A stretch of 64,000 nt of DNA, from assembly GCF_023062595.1 (NCBI RefSeq), contig NZ_JALLAN010000014.1, positions 1 to 64,000 on the forward strand, in the 5' to 3' direction. Source of the DNA: Arthrobacter rhizosphaerae. Lineage in GTDB: Bacteria > Actinomycetota > Actinomycetes > Actinomycetales > Micrococcaceae. Both the position numbers and the translations under genes were made by a program. Shown here piece by piece: positions 1 to 8,184 of the stretch; position 1 is the stretch's first letter; every line of letters starts with the position of its first letter. The notes beneath the pieces were generated by a model. It worked only from the letters and a program-made list of their open reading frames with translations, ran no database searches and was not told the DNA's origin.

Positions 1-14
1 CGCTCTTCCGATCT
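1..14. other. Illumina adapter remnant at contig end
   Basis: The first 14 bases, CGCTCTTCCGATCT, are identical to the 3' end of the standard Illumina sequencing adapter. This is assembly contamination, not genome sequence, and marks the true end of a draft contig. Genomic sequence starts at about position 15. Confidence 0.93.
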
Positions 15-30
15 ACCCTGGATCCAGGGT
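15..30. repeat. 16-bp perfect palindrome next to adapter
   Basis: ACCCTGGATCCAGGGT is a perfect palindrome directly after the adapter. It may be part of the transcription terminator of the leftward helicase gene that ends at 74, or a fold-back artefact of library preparation. The sequence alone does not decide between these. Confidence 0.5.
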
Positions 31-73
31 GCGGCCGTCCTTTTTGGTTCAGATATCTGTGAAGCCAAGGCCC

Positions 74-1939
74 TTAGCGGCTGCGGCGTTCGTTGGATGC
101 CGGAGCCGAGGCGCGACGGGGGCCGCTGCGCGCGGGTCGGCCTGAGCCGCCGTTGCCGCCGGACTTCGAGCCTCCATTGCCCCCACCCGAGTAGGATCCG
201 CCCGAGGTGCCACCGGTGTTCGAGGACCAGACAGCAGCGTTTCCGCCCGACTTGGCGCCGGCCGCAGCACGCTGTCCCGTTGCAGGCCGTCCGCCACGCT
301 GGCCACCGGAGGTAGCCGGGCGTCCGGTGCCGCCGCGGGGAGCATCGCTGCGGGTAACGCGTGAGTCCGCGCGTCCGTCCGAACCGCGGCCAGCCGATGC
401 ACGGCCACCTGCTGCGGGGACGTCGTTGCGGTGCGTGGAAGCTGCGGTGCCGCGGCCACGGGCGTTGCGGCGTGCGGCCGCTGCGGCGATGGCGCGGTCC
501 TCGTTCTGCTCGATGACACGGTCTGCGGCATTGCGGGCAGCAGCCTGGCCTTCATAGGCCACGGCGCGGCGCTCTGCACGGGGCAGGTCGGTGCGGGGCG
601 CCTCTGATGAAATGCGTCCGCGTCCGCCACGTCCACCACGGCCACCCGCAGTGGGTGCCGCCTGGCGGCGGGCGCGCTTGCGTTCGGCGTTTGCACCGGT
701 GGAGGTGCCGCCACCCTGCTGCTGCGCCTTGGCAGCAAGGAGAGCTGCGCGGGTGCGGGGATCGATCTTGTCGGCCATTTCGCCCACCAGTTCAGCAACC
801 AGGGGTGAGTTGGCGGTGACGCGCTCAAAGTTAACCTCGACGCCGGCAGCCTTCATCAGCTTCTTGACGTCCGACTGCTGCTCCGGCAGGGTCAGCGTGA
901 CCACAGTTCCGTCCGAACCCGCACGGGCCGTACGGCCTGAGCGGTGCAGGTATGCCTTGTGTTCGGTGGGCGGGTCAACGTGGATGACCAGTTCGACGTC
1001 GTCCACGTGGACACCGCGGGCGGCGACGTCGGTGGCCACTAGGACGCGGACGTCACCGTTGGAGAACTCGGCGAGGTTACGGTCACGGGCGTTCTGCGAA
1101 AGGTTGCCGTGAAGATCGACGGCGGGGATACCGGCGTCGGTCAGGGTCTTCGCAAGCTTGCGGGCGTGGTGCTTGGTGCGCATGAAGAGCACTCGACGGC
1201 CGGATCCCGAGGCGAGCTCAACGATCAGCTGCTTCTTGACGGTCTGGTCGTTGACCACCAGCACGTGGTGCTCCATGGTGGTCACGGCGGCCTGGGGGTC
1301 GTCAACGGAGTGCGTCAGCGGGTTGGACAGGTAACGCTGGACGATCTTGTCCACACCGTTGTCCAGCGTGGCCGAGAACAGCAGTCGCTGGCCCTGGCTC
1401 GGGGTCATGTCCATGAGCTTCTTGACCACGGGCAGGAAGCCGAGGTCGGCCATGTGGTCGGCCTCGTCCAGCACGGTGATCTCGACGGCTTCGAGGGTGA
1501 GGATGCGCTGGCGGATCAGGTCCTCGAGGCGTCCCGGGCAGGCGATGACGATGTCGACGCCGGCGCGGAGTGCCTTCTCCTGGCGCGCCTGGGAGATGCC
1601 GCCGTAGATCACGGTGGTGTTCAGCCCGGCAGCCTTGGCAAGCGGCTCGATGGTTGCGTTGATCTGGGTGGCCAGCTCACGGGTAGGTGCAAGGACCAGG
1701 CCCATCGGGCGTCCGGGCTTGCGGAAGTGCTTGGCTTCCCGCTCAGCGAGTCTTGCTACAAGCGGGATGGCGAAAGCAATGGTCTTGCCGGAGCCGGTGC
1801 GGCCGCGGCCCAGGACGTCGCGTCCGGCCAGCGTGTCCGGAAGGGTTTTGACCTGGATGGGGAACGGTTCGACGATCCCCTGGGCTGTCAGGGTGTCGGC
1901 AAGGGCTTTGGGCGTGCCGAGGGCAGCGAAAGTAGTCAT
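74..1939 (-). CDS. DEAD/DEAH-box ATP-dependent RNA helicase with RGG-rich tail
   Basis: This 621-residue cytoplasmic RNA helicase unwinds RNA using ATP and probably acts in ribosome assembly, RNA decay or cold adaptation. It has an N-terminal Q-motif region (FPIQ), motif I GRGRTGSGKT near residue 45, PTRELA, DEAD near 155, SAT, and HRSGRTARAG near 340. After about residue 400 the protein becomes a basic, low-complexity tail rich in Gly, Arg and Ser, with RGG repeats and a GGS-rich end; such tails bind RNA. I chose ATG 1939. An in-frame TTG at 1948 preceded by GAAAG is a real alternative that adds three residues. The gene is monocistronic as far as visible and runs to the contig end. Confidence 0.93.
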   Translation of the reverse strand: MTTFAALGTPKALADTLTAQGIVEPFPIQVKTLPDTLAGRDVLGRGRTGSGKTIAFAIPLVARLAEREAKHFRKPGRPMGLVLAPTRELATQINATIEPLAKAAGLNTTVIYGGISQARQEKALRAGVDIVIACPGRLEDLIRQRILTLEAVEITVLDEADHMADLGFLPVVKKLMDMTPSQGQRLLFSATLDNGVDKIVQRYLSNPLTHSVDDPQAAVTTMEHHVLVVNDQTVKKQLIVELASGSGRRVLFMRTKHHARKLAKTLTDAGIPAVDLHGNLSQNARDRNLAEFSNGDVRVLVATDVAARGVHVDDVELVIHVDPPTEHKAYLHRSGRTARAGSDGTVVTLTLPEQQSDVKKLMKAAGVEVNFERVTANSPLVAELVGEMADKIDPRTRAALLAAKAQQQGGGTSTGANAERKRARRQAAPTAGGRGGRGGRGRISSEAPRTDLPRAERRAVAYEGQAAARNAADRVIEQNEDRAIAAAAARRNARGRGTAASTHRNDVPAAGGRASAGRGSDGRADSRVTRSDAPRGGTGRPATSGGQRGGRPATGQRAAAGAKSGGNAAVWSSNTGGTSGGSYSGGGNGGSKSGGNGGSGRPARSGPRRASAPASNERRSR

Positions 1940-2347
1940 GTGTTTCAAAGGTCTTTCAGGCGGTATCCATGCGGATATCGGCCCCCGACGCCGGTTGGCT
2001 CAGGGGTTCGCCGAAGAAAAGTCAGGTGATCAACCAGGCTGCTGCCCATATTTAGAGGCGGCAGTCGGGACCAAATAGAACGCGTTCATCGACGCAGGAT
2101 GTGCCTCTCACATGAAAAAACCCACTCCCTGCCGGACAAATCCTTCGGGGAACCGGTTGATGAACCGGTTCAAAAGTGGGCATCACTGCACATCAAGTTC
2201 CACCAGCTTAGCATCCGGTTGGACCTGTCACGGACAGTGCGACGCTGCCGCCGCTCAACAGTGGCCCTGTGCCTGGCCCTTCAGAGCGGCTAGTATCCGA
2301 GCTGAATGTCGTGAGAGAAGGCACTGACCGAAGCGAATGGGGGCGCG
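1940..2347. other. Intergenic region with paired AACCGGTT motifs
   Basis: This gap lies between the divergently transcribed helicase and membrane-protein genes and must hold both promoters. It contains AACCGGTT at 2151-2158 and the 12-bp palindrome TGAACCGGTTCA at 2161-2172, so GAACCGGTT occurs twice in tandem. A protein-binding site is possible. I see no convincing open reading frame or RNA gene here. Confidence 0.4.
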
Positions 2348-4147
2348 ATGGCAACGGAAAGACCGGACGGGAAAATCGCCATTATCGAACAGCTCTCGTG
2401 GCTGGCACGCGAAGACCAGCGGCTGCAGCCTGCAAGCCGGGGCAGCTGGATGGCGTCGACCGATGAGCAGAATCGGGAAATGCTGGAAACTTCCTTGGCT
2501 TTCCTTTCCGAGCTGCGCCTTCAGACATTGGAAATGCTCAGGCAGGAAGCTCTCCGTACTGACAGCCTCCTCACCGAGGATCCCCTTGCCGGCAGGCTGC
2601 AGGCTGATCGCCACGTAGCTGCATTCCTGATTCGCTTTTGTTCCCCTCGGAAACCTGCCCCCTACAGGCCTGCCCCTACAGTCGCGATGATTGAGTCGTT
2701 CCTGATCGATCTGATTTACTACCGGGACATCCTGGCGAGTCATGGTGGCCCGATGTTCACCAGCGTTTTGGCACGCGTCAAGAAGGTTTTCGGCCTTACA
2801 GCTGCTGACAGTTTGGCTGAGGCCGGGGCAGCAAAGTTCGGCATCGGGAAGGTCCTTGCGGTTCTGGATGTTGCCGCCTGCATCTTTGCCCTGCAGTTCG
2901 AAAAGACCTCGGCGCACATCAACTCCAGAATGGGCTACGCAGGCTTGGATGCCTATGCCGATGCGAAGGATGACTGCCATTTTATGACCCCGAGGTTTGC
3001 TCGCTTCATCATGGATGATTCGCCAACTGCGGAGCAACTGGCGGACCTCATGAAAACGGACGGTCTGGCGCAGTACGACGTGTCGCCGACCAACATCGAC
3101 CATGCCAGGTTCGCTGCAGAGCTTTCCAAGCTTTACGAGGGCTACAGGGAGCAGGCCAGGAATGAACCTCCCGCAGCGAGTCCTCCTGACCTGCCCGACG
3201 AGTGCAGCGCTGAAAACGGAAAATCCTGCTACCTCGTCGAGGGAATCCAAGCGCCCGCCACCTTCGTCACCGACACAGCCGAATACCACCTGACCCGCCG
3301 GCAACTCGACCAGAAGCTGCAACGCCGGAAGATTCTGCTGGCCAAGATTGTGCCAGCTGCAACGGTGACGCTTTTCCTCCTGATGTCAGTCCCCGTGATG
3401 ACTGGTCTGGTGGCCGAACCGTCCATAAGAGGCTGGCTCGGAGTTGCCTGCCTGATGTTCTTTGAAGCCGCCTTGGGAGTACTTCTCGGGAACGGGATCG
3501 GAACCATGATGAACACCGCGGCCACCGGATTCTTTCGCACCTCCCGTGAGCTCAACCAATATACGGTCCTCCAGGGGAGGCGAAGTAGAGACTTTCTGGC
3601 GGGGCTCCGCACACTCAGGCCTGAATTGTTCCGTCATTCGAACGTGGCTGGCCTGCCCAGGCTCTTTACGCTCTTTATGGACCGGGAAGGACTGCTCCTC
3701 CTGGGCAAGGGGCGGGAGCCCCGTGTTGTTGCCGGTTTTCATTGGCGGCACTTGACCGGATCTTCAGGGGACGTTCCAGGTCACAGCGTCATACTGACCG
3801 TCCGACAAGAGGGCCAGGAAGTCCCCCTCACGTTCCGCCTCGAGCGGGCCAAGGCCGTATGGACGACTCGCTCCTATGCCTTCGAACACCCCCTTTCCGC
3901 AGTTCTAGCGTCAATCGACGGGGCCCGCCTTCTCCGGCGGATGGAAGCTGGAGAACCTGGAGAACCCAAAAATCAAGGAAACCAGGAGGAGCTGGCCCAG
4001 GATTACGAGCGCACGCCCCGCCCGCCACTTCGACTCCCGAGCATCATCGAAACCCGCCGATTGCTGTGGCAGCAGGGCAAAGTTCTTGCAGGCACGGTGC
4101 TGGCCTGCGCGCTTGGCCCGCTGGTATTGCAGCTGCTCGTAGGTTAG
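2348..4147 (+). CDS. Hypothetical membrane protein, 599 aa
   Basis: I do not recognise this family. The first ~330 residues look soluble and helical, and begin after a charged N-terminus. Two hydrophobic segments follow at about 340-365 and 375-405, then a ~150-residue soluble part, and a final hydrophobic segment at the extreme C-terminus (about 578-597). The protein therefore looks membrane-anchored with large cytoplasmic portions. ATG 2348 is preceded by a G-rich stretch. It stands alone, divergent from the helicase and upstream of the nitrite reductase genes, with no evident functional link to either. I saw no catalytic motif. Confidence 0.75.
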   Translation: MATERPDGKIAIIEQLSWLAREDQRLQPASRGSWMASTDEQNREMLETSLAFLSELRLQTLEMLRQEALRTDSLLTEDPLAGRLQADRHVAAFLIRFCSPRKPAPYRPAPTVAMIESFLIDLIYYRDILASHGGPMFTSVLARVKKVFGLTAADSLAEAGAAKFGIGKVLAVLDVAACIFALQFEKTSAHINSRMGYAGLDAYADAKDDCHFMTPRFARFIMDDSPTAEQLADLMKTDGLAQYDVSPTNIDHARFAAELSKLYEGYREQARNEPPAASPPDLPDECSAENGKSCYLVEGIQAPATFVTDTAEYHLTRRQLDQKLQRRKILLAKIVPAATVTLFLLMSVPVMTGLVAEPSIRGWLGVACLMFFEAALGVLLGNGIGTMMNTAATGFFRTSRELNQYTVLQGRRSRDFLAGLRTLRPELFRHSNVAGLPRLFTLFMDREGLLLLGKGREPRVVAGFHWRHLTGSSGDVPGHSVILTVRQEGQEVPLTFRLERAKAVWTTRSYAFEHPLSAVLASIDGARLLRRMEAGEPGEPKNQGNQEELAQDYERTPRPPLRLPSIIETRRLLWQQGKVLAGTVLACALGPLVLQLLVG

Positions 4148-4197
4148 GCCCTGGATGCGAAACGCGCATGGTGAGAAAGGTGTTAACCGGAAATTAC

Positions 4198-4216
4198 ACA
4201 GCCCGCAGAAGGCTGT
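4198..4216. promoter_or_regulatory. Inverted repeat upstream of the nir genes
   Basis: ACAGCC-N7-GGCTGT lies about 65 bp before the first gene of the nirBD cluster, in an AT-richer patch that also contains TTAAC and GTAAC. It could be a regulator site or leader hairpin controlling nitrogen assimilation. A GlnR-type site was considered, but the spacing did not fit. Confidence 0.35.
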
Positions 4217-4281
4217 AACACGGCGAGCGCAGGATGGCCCTATGCCGGGATAAGTGCACCACTTGCCGAAAGGGTCCGCCC

Positions 4282-4629
4282 ATGATTCTGAAGAACCTCT
4301 TCCTCCAAGGCATCTTCCCCTTTGTGGGAGCCGGGCTGGATAAACCCGTCCCCATCCACAGCCAGCTTTCCCACTTCGTTCCCGACGGCGTCATCAACCA
4401 GATTCTCTACTTCCGCGGCGGAAACTCCTCCCCCGAGCTGATCACGGTGGCACTCATGAGGGACGGCATCCCTCTGCGGTACTTCCCGATCGGAGCAAAA
4501 GGGGACGTCCATGTACCCCTGCGGGTGGTAGAGGACATCGACGGCGGTTCGCTGATCGAGTTGAGGCTGCTGGCGGACACGGGGGTAACCGGTTCAGTGG
4601 TGGTGGACCTGGGCATGGTGGAGCACTGA
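4282..4629 (+). CDS. Conserved-looking protein of unknown function, first gene of nir operon
   Basis: This 115-residue protein has no signal peptide, no membrane segment and no cysteine-based cofactor motif. The alternating hydrophobic pattern and many Gly/Val/Asp turns suggest a small beta-sandwich. ATG 4282 is chosen because AAAGGG sits 7 nt upstream; an in-frame ATG at 4234 lacks a ribosome site. Its stop overlaps the nirB start (TGATG), so it is translationally coupled to nitrite reductase and is likely to work with it, for example in assembly or regulation. That role is inferred from position only. Confidence 0.72.
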   Translation: MILKNLFLQGIFPFVGAGLDKPVPIHSQLSHFVPDGVINQILYFRGGNSSPELITVALMRDGIPLRYFPIGAKGDVHVPLRVVEDIDGGSLIELRLLADTGVTGSVVVDLGMVEH

Positions 4630-7139
4630 TGACCGCCACGGCCAGGTCCGCCCGGTCCGTAACCAAGGACTCCCGCCGCCGGTTAGTGGTGATCGGCAAT
4701 GGAATGGCCGGAGCCCGGGCGGTGGAGGAGATCCTGGCGCGCGGCGGGGGCGCCCAGCACAGGATCACCATGTTCGGCGACGAACCCTACGGCAACTACA
4801 ACCGCATCATGCTCAGCCACGTCCTTTCCGGCGACGAGGATGCGGGCGATATTTTCCTCAACTCCCTGGCCTGGTACCAGGAAAACAACATCACCCTCCA
4901 TGCAGGAATCCGGGTGGAGAGAATCGACCGCTTCGCCAAGCTGGTATTTTCCGACGACGGCAGGGCAACTCCCTACGATGTCCTGATCATTGCCACGGGG
5001 AGCCGCTCGTTCATGCCCGCAGTTGACGGGCTGTACACGGCTGGCGGACTCCTGCGTCCGGGAATCTTCGCTTTCCGCACCATCGAAGACACACAGAACA
5101 TGGTGGCGTACGCCCAACAGGATCATCATCACCGTGCGGTGGTGATCGGCGGTGGTCTGCTGGGCTTGGAAGCCGCGCGCGGTCTGCAAAGCCACGGTAT
5201 CGACGTCGAAGTGGTCCACTCGGGCGGGCACCTGCTGAATACCCAAATGGGACCGGACGGCGGCGCCGTCCTGCGGCGCAGCGTGGAGGCCCTGGGAATC
5301 AAAGTGCACACCAGCAGCCGGACAACGGCAATCCTCGGAACGGACAAGGTGGAGGGAGTCCAGCTCCGGGATAAACCGGACATCGAGTGCGACATGGTGG
5401 TGCTTGCCGCGGGGATCCGGCCGAATGTCGACGTCGCAGTCACCAGCGGGTTGCCGGTCGAGCGAGCGATTGTTGTTGATGACCAGATGCGGGTACCAGA
5501 CGAGGATGAGATCTATGCTGTGGGCGAGTGTGTCCAGCACCGCGGGGAAGTCTATGGGCTGGTGGCACCCGTCTGGGAGCAGGCTGCGGTCCTGGCTGAC
5601 CATGTAACTGGGGCTGACCCGTCGTCGGCCTATCTTGGTTCCCGGACCGCCACCAAACTCAAGGTGGCCGGCGTCGACGTCGCCTCCATGGGGCTGCAGG
5701 CCCCGGAACGTGACACTGACGAGCACGTTGTTTTCTCCGAGCCCAGCCGCGGCGTTTTCAAGTCGATAGTGATCCGGGACAGCAAGATTGTGGGCGCAAC
5801 GCTGCTGGGTGACAGCCGCAAAGTGGCTTACCTGACCCAGGCGTTCGACCGCGGCCTGCCGCTGCCGGAGGAACGTGTCTCCCTGCTCTTCGACATCGGC
5901 GGACCCGGCGAGGAAGCGGGTGTGGCTGAGCTGGATCCTGACGCGCAGGTCTGCAATTGCAACGGCGTCAGCAAAAAAGCGATCGTGGAAACTGTCAAGG
6001 GCGGCTGCAACACCGTGGCAGGCGTAATGGATGCCACGCGGGCCGGAAAAGGCTGCGGCTCGTGCAAGCTGCTGGTGCGGCAGGTTGTGGAGTGGGCCGC
6101 CGACGGCGCCGTGGCGGAGGATCCTGCTGCCGGCTACTATGTGTCGGGCGTGCCGCTCGAGAAGGCCGCGCTGATGAAGGCCATTCGGCAGCAGGGGCTC
6201 CGCTCCGTCTCCGCGGTCTTTGCAGCACTGGCCCCGGGCGGTGCGGAGGACGCGAAGTCGAAGATGGGCCTCGCCTCGCTGCTGAAGATGATGTGGGCGG
6301 ACGAGTACATCGACGAGCGTGATGCCCGGTTTATCAACGACCGCGTCCACGCCAACATCCAGCGCGACGGCACCTTCTCGGTGGTGCCCCAGATGAAAGG
6401 CGGGGTGACGACGCCGGATCAGCTCCGCCGTATTGCCGACGTCGCGGACAAGTACAGCGTGCCGATGGTGAAGCTGACCGGCGGGCAGCGGATCGACCTC
6501 CTGGGGATCCGGAAAGAGGACCTCCCGAAAGTCTGGGCTGACCTGGACATGCCCTCCGGTTACGCGTACGGCAAGAGCTTCAGGACGGTGAAGACATGTG
6601 TGGGGCAGGATTTCTGCCGCTATGGCACCGGCGATTCAACCACGCTTGGCATCCAGATCGAATCCCGGTTTCAGGGGATCGAATCCCCTGCGAAGTTGAA
6701 ATTGGCAGTCTCCGGCTGTCCCCGGAACTGTGCCGAGTCCCTGGTCAAGGACGTGGGGGTGGTGGCGGTCGACGGCGGCCGCTGGGAAATCTATATCGGC
6801 GGCGCTGCGGGCGCCCACATTCGCAAGGGAGATCTGCTGGCCACAGTGGACAGTCCCGAGACCGTGAAGCTTTTGACCGGGCGCTTTATGCAGTACTACC
6901 GCGAGCGCGCCAACTGGCTCGAACGGACGTACTCATTTGTTCCCCGCGTGGGCATCGACCACCTTCGCTCCGTGATTGTTGATGACTCTGAAGGGCTTAG
7001 TGCTCAACTGGACGCGGCCATGCAGGCGTCAGTCGACAACTACGTTGACCCTTGGACTGAACGCGGCGACCCGTTCACTCCAGGACAGTTCCGTACCTCG
7101 CTTCCGCTTGAGGTCCTCCCCCAGGTGCCGGTCCGATGA
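4629..7139 (+). CDS. nirB: Assimilatory NAD(P)H nitrite reductase, large subunit
   Basis: NirB reduces nitrite to ammonium with six electrons from NAD(P)H in the cytoplasm. The 836-residue protein has the full architecture: an FAD/NAD(P)-binding pyridine-nucleotide reductase domain from residue ~18, with a second Rossmann motif (VVIGGGLLGLEAA) near 170; a BFD-type [2Fe-2S] domain with CNCNG near 440 and GCGSC near 475; ferredoxin-like half-domains from ~550; and the siroheme/[4Fe-4S] region with TCVGQDFC near 656 and SGCPRNC near 695. Length is normal for NirB. It overlaps nirD by 4 nt (ATGA). Siroheme synthesis and nitrate reductase genes are not in the window. Confidence 0.97.
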   Translation: MTATARSARSVTKDSRRRLVVIGNGMAGARAVEEILARGGGAQHRITMFGDEPYGNYNRIMLSHVLSGDEDAGDIFLNSLAWYQENNITLHAGIRVERIDRFAKLVFSDDGRATPYDVLIIATGSRSFMPAVDGLYTAGGLLRPGIFAFRTIEDTQNMVAYAQQDHHHRAVVIGGGLLGLEAARGLQSHGIDVEVVHSGGHLLNTQMGPDGGAVLRRSVEALGIKVHTSSRTTAILGTDKVEGVQLRDKPDIECDMVVLAAGIRPNVDVAVTSGLPVERAIVVDDQMRVPDEDEIYAVGECVQHRGEVYGLVAPVWEQAAVLADHVTGADPSSAYLGSRTATKLKVAGVDVASMGLQAPERDTDEHVVFSEPSRGVFKSIVIRDSKIVGATLLGDSRKVAYLTQAFDRGLPLPEERVSLLFDIGGPGEEAGVAELDPDAQVCNCNGVSKKAIVETVKGGCNTVAGVMDATRAGKGCGSCKLLVRQVVEWAADGAVAEDPAAGYYVSGVPLEKAALMKAIRQQGLRSVSAVFAALAPGGAEDAKSKMGLASLLKMMWADEYIDERDARFINDRVHANIQRDGTFSVVPQMKGGVTTPDQLRRIADVADKYSVPMVKLTGGQRIDLLGIRKEDLPKVWADLDMPSGYAYGKSFRTVKTCVGQDFCRYGTGDSTTLGIQIESRFQGIESPAKLKLAVSGCPRNCAESLVKDVGVVAVDGGRWEIYIGGAAGAHIRKGDLLATVDSPETVKLLTGRFMQYYRERANWLERTYSFVPRVGIDHLRSVIVDDSEGLSAQLDAAMQASVDNYVDPWTERGDPFTPGQFRTSLPLEVLPQVPVR

Positions 7140-7558
7140 GTGCCGGTGCGGCAACTTCCGGTGCGGCGAGCGGTGGCGATGAGGTGAGCGGGGCGCTGCA
7201 CAGGCTCGGGCCGCTTGACCAGGTGCCGGTTGGGGAAGGCCGGTCCTTCGGCGTCGACAGCCAGCAAATTGCGGTGTTCAGGCTCCGGGACGGTTCCCTG
7301 CGGGCTGTCTCTGCCGTCTGCCCGCACCGGGGCGGCCCGATCGCTGACGGCACCATCGACCAGCGGGAGGTCCTCTGTCCCCTCCACCAGCATGCGTTTG
7401 AACTGGACACGGGATGTTCCACCACCGGAGCCCCGGCGCTGCAGACCTACCCGGTTTTTGTAGACGCTGACCAGAACATCGTGCTTCAACTGGACACGGA
7501 TCGCCCCGCGCGCAGTGGGCGCTCTGCACTTGCGCCGGGAAGCGGCACTGGGCCCTAG
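7136..7558 (+). CDS. nirD: Nitrite reductase small subunit, Rieske-type
   Basis: NirD is the small partner of NirB. The 140-residue protein carries a Rieske [2Fe-2S] motif: CPHRGG around residue 62 and CPLHQH around 81, with the two Cys-His pairs needed for cluster binding. Many short NirD proteins of enterobacteria lack these residues; this one has them, as is common in actinobacteria. The start ATG overlaps the nirB stop (ATGA), so the two subunits are probably made in step. The Ala/Gly-rich N-terminus and Ser/Gly-rich C-terminus look disordered. Confidence 0.94.
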   Translation: MSAGAATSGAASGGDEVSGALHRLGPLDQVPVGEGRSFGVDSQQIAVFRLRDGSLRAVSAVCPHRGGPIADGTIDQREVLCPLHQHAFELDTGCSTTGAPALQTYPVFVDADQNIVLQLDTDRPARSGRSALAPGSGTGP

Positions 7559-7600
7559 TGCGGATGCGACGACTTGGCCGCGGAGTGGTTGGCCTTGGAT

Positions 7601-8101
7601 TTAGCTTTTCGCTTTGACTTTGGGGCGGTGGCTGGAGTCCAAGGCATCGAACTCCTCCTGCCAGTGCGTCAAATCATCGTCCATATACCGCCGGTGGGAG
7701 GCGCTCCACTTGGGCCAAATGTCGGACGTGGCCTGCGCCGGAACCGGAGTTGGAACATGAGGGCGAAGCTGCGCGGGGGCCAAGACCCGGGCAGCCCGCT
7801 GAGCACGGGCCCGGGTACTGTACCGGGTTTCTGCTCTGGCCTGGGCTTCGGCCTCGGCACAAGCTCTGGCCTCCGGTGGGTGGAGAGCTTCGGTCCGGGC
7901 GCTGTACTGGTACGGGGGCCGGGCCGGGATCTCGGGGCCAGGGCGCCAGGGGATGGCACGACGTCGGGGGTTTCGCTCAATAAGCCAGACCACGGCTCCA
8001 ACCAGGACCCAGATGACCCATATAGCCCCCAGCACAACCAAGGCAACGATGTACAGGGCAACAAGGATCAGCGTCCCGGCCGCACCTAAAAGCACCACCA
8101 T
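7601..8101 (-). CDS. Small membrane protein with N-terminal hydrophobic hairpin
   Basis: The 166-residue product begins with about 40 very hydrophobic residues that could form two membrane helices, followed by a basic stop-transfer stretch (ERNPRRR). A Pro/Ala/Arg-rich linker and a conserved-looking charged C-terminus (around residues 128-160, with several Trp and Asp/Glu) follow. The tail would be cytoplasmic by the positive-inside rule. A long reading frame on the opposite strand (7574-8089) was rejected because it has no comparable protein-like pattern. Function unknown. Confidence 0.7.
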   Translation of the reverse strand: MVVLLGAAGTLILVALYIVALVVLGAIWVIWVLVGAVVWLIERNPRRRAIPWRPGPEIPARPPYQYSARTEALHPPEARACAEAEAQARAETRYSTRARAQRAARVLAPAQLRPHVPTPVPAQATSDIWPKWSASHRRYMDDDLTHWQEEFDALDSSHRPKVKAKS

Positions 8102-8184
8102 GCTCCATTTTAGTCATTCAGTCCGTGACGGGGTTGTCTGGCCGGCTCATGATTTGATCAAGGTTCTGTGGCAGGGTGGTGGCC

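Noticed and set aside
1109..2029. 306-codon plus-strand frame opposite the DEAD-box helicase
   Set aside because: Helicase motifs are all in the minus-strand frame; the opposite product is a mirror of these.
2161..2190. ECF -35 element (TGAACC) like that at 27876
   Set aside because: TGAACC is present, but no CGTC-type -10 lies at 16 bp in either direction.
2255..3322. 355-codon minus-strand frame opposite the unknown membrane protein
   Set aside because: The plus-strand frame is longer, has an ordered soluble/membrane layout and a plausible start; the minus frame shows none of this.
4170..4220. GlnR-type nitrogen regulator site before the nir genes
   Set aside because: GTTAA, ATTAC and GTAAC words are present, but not in the spacing of known GlnR sites; only a hairpin is annotated.
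4683..6350. 555-codon minus-strand frame opposite nirB
   Set aside because: NirB domains and cofactor motifs are intact on the plus strand; the antisense frame is a composition effect.
7574..8089. Plus-strand frame of 171 codons
   Set aside because: The minus-strand frame gives a credible membrane protein; this one is Gly/Pro-rich without structure and overlaps it fully.
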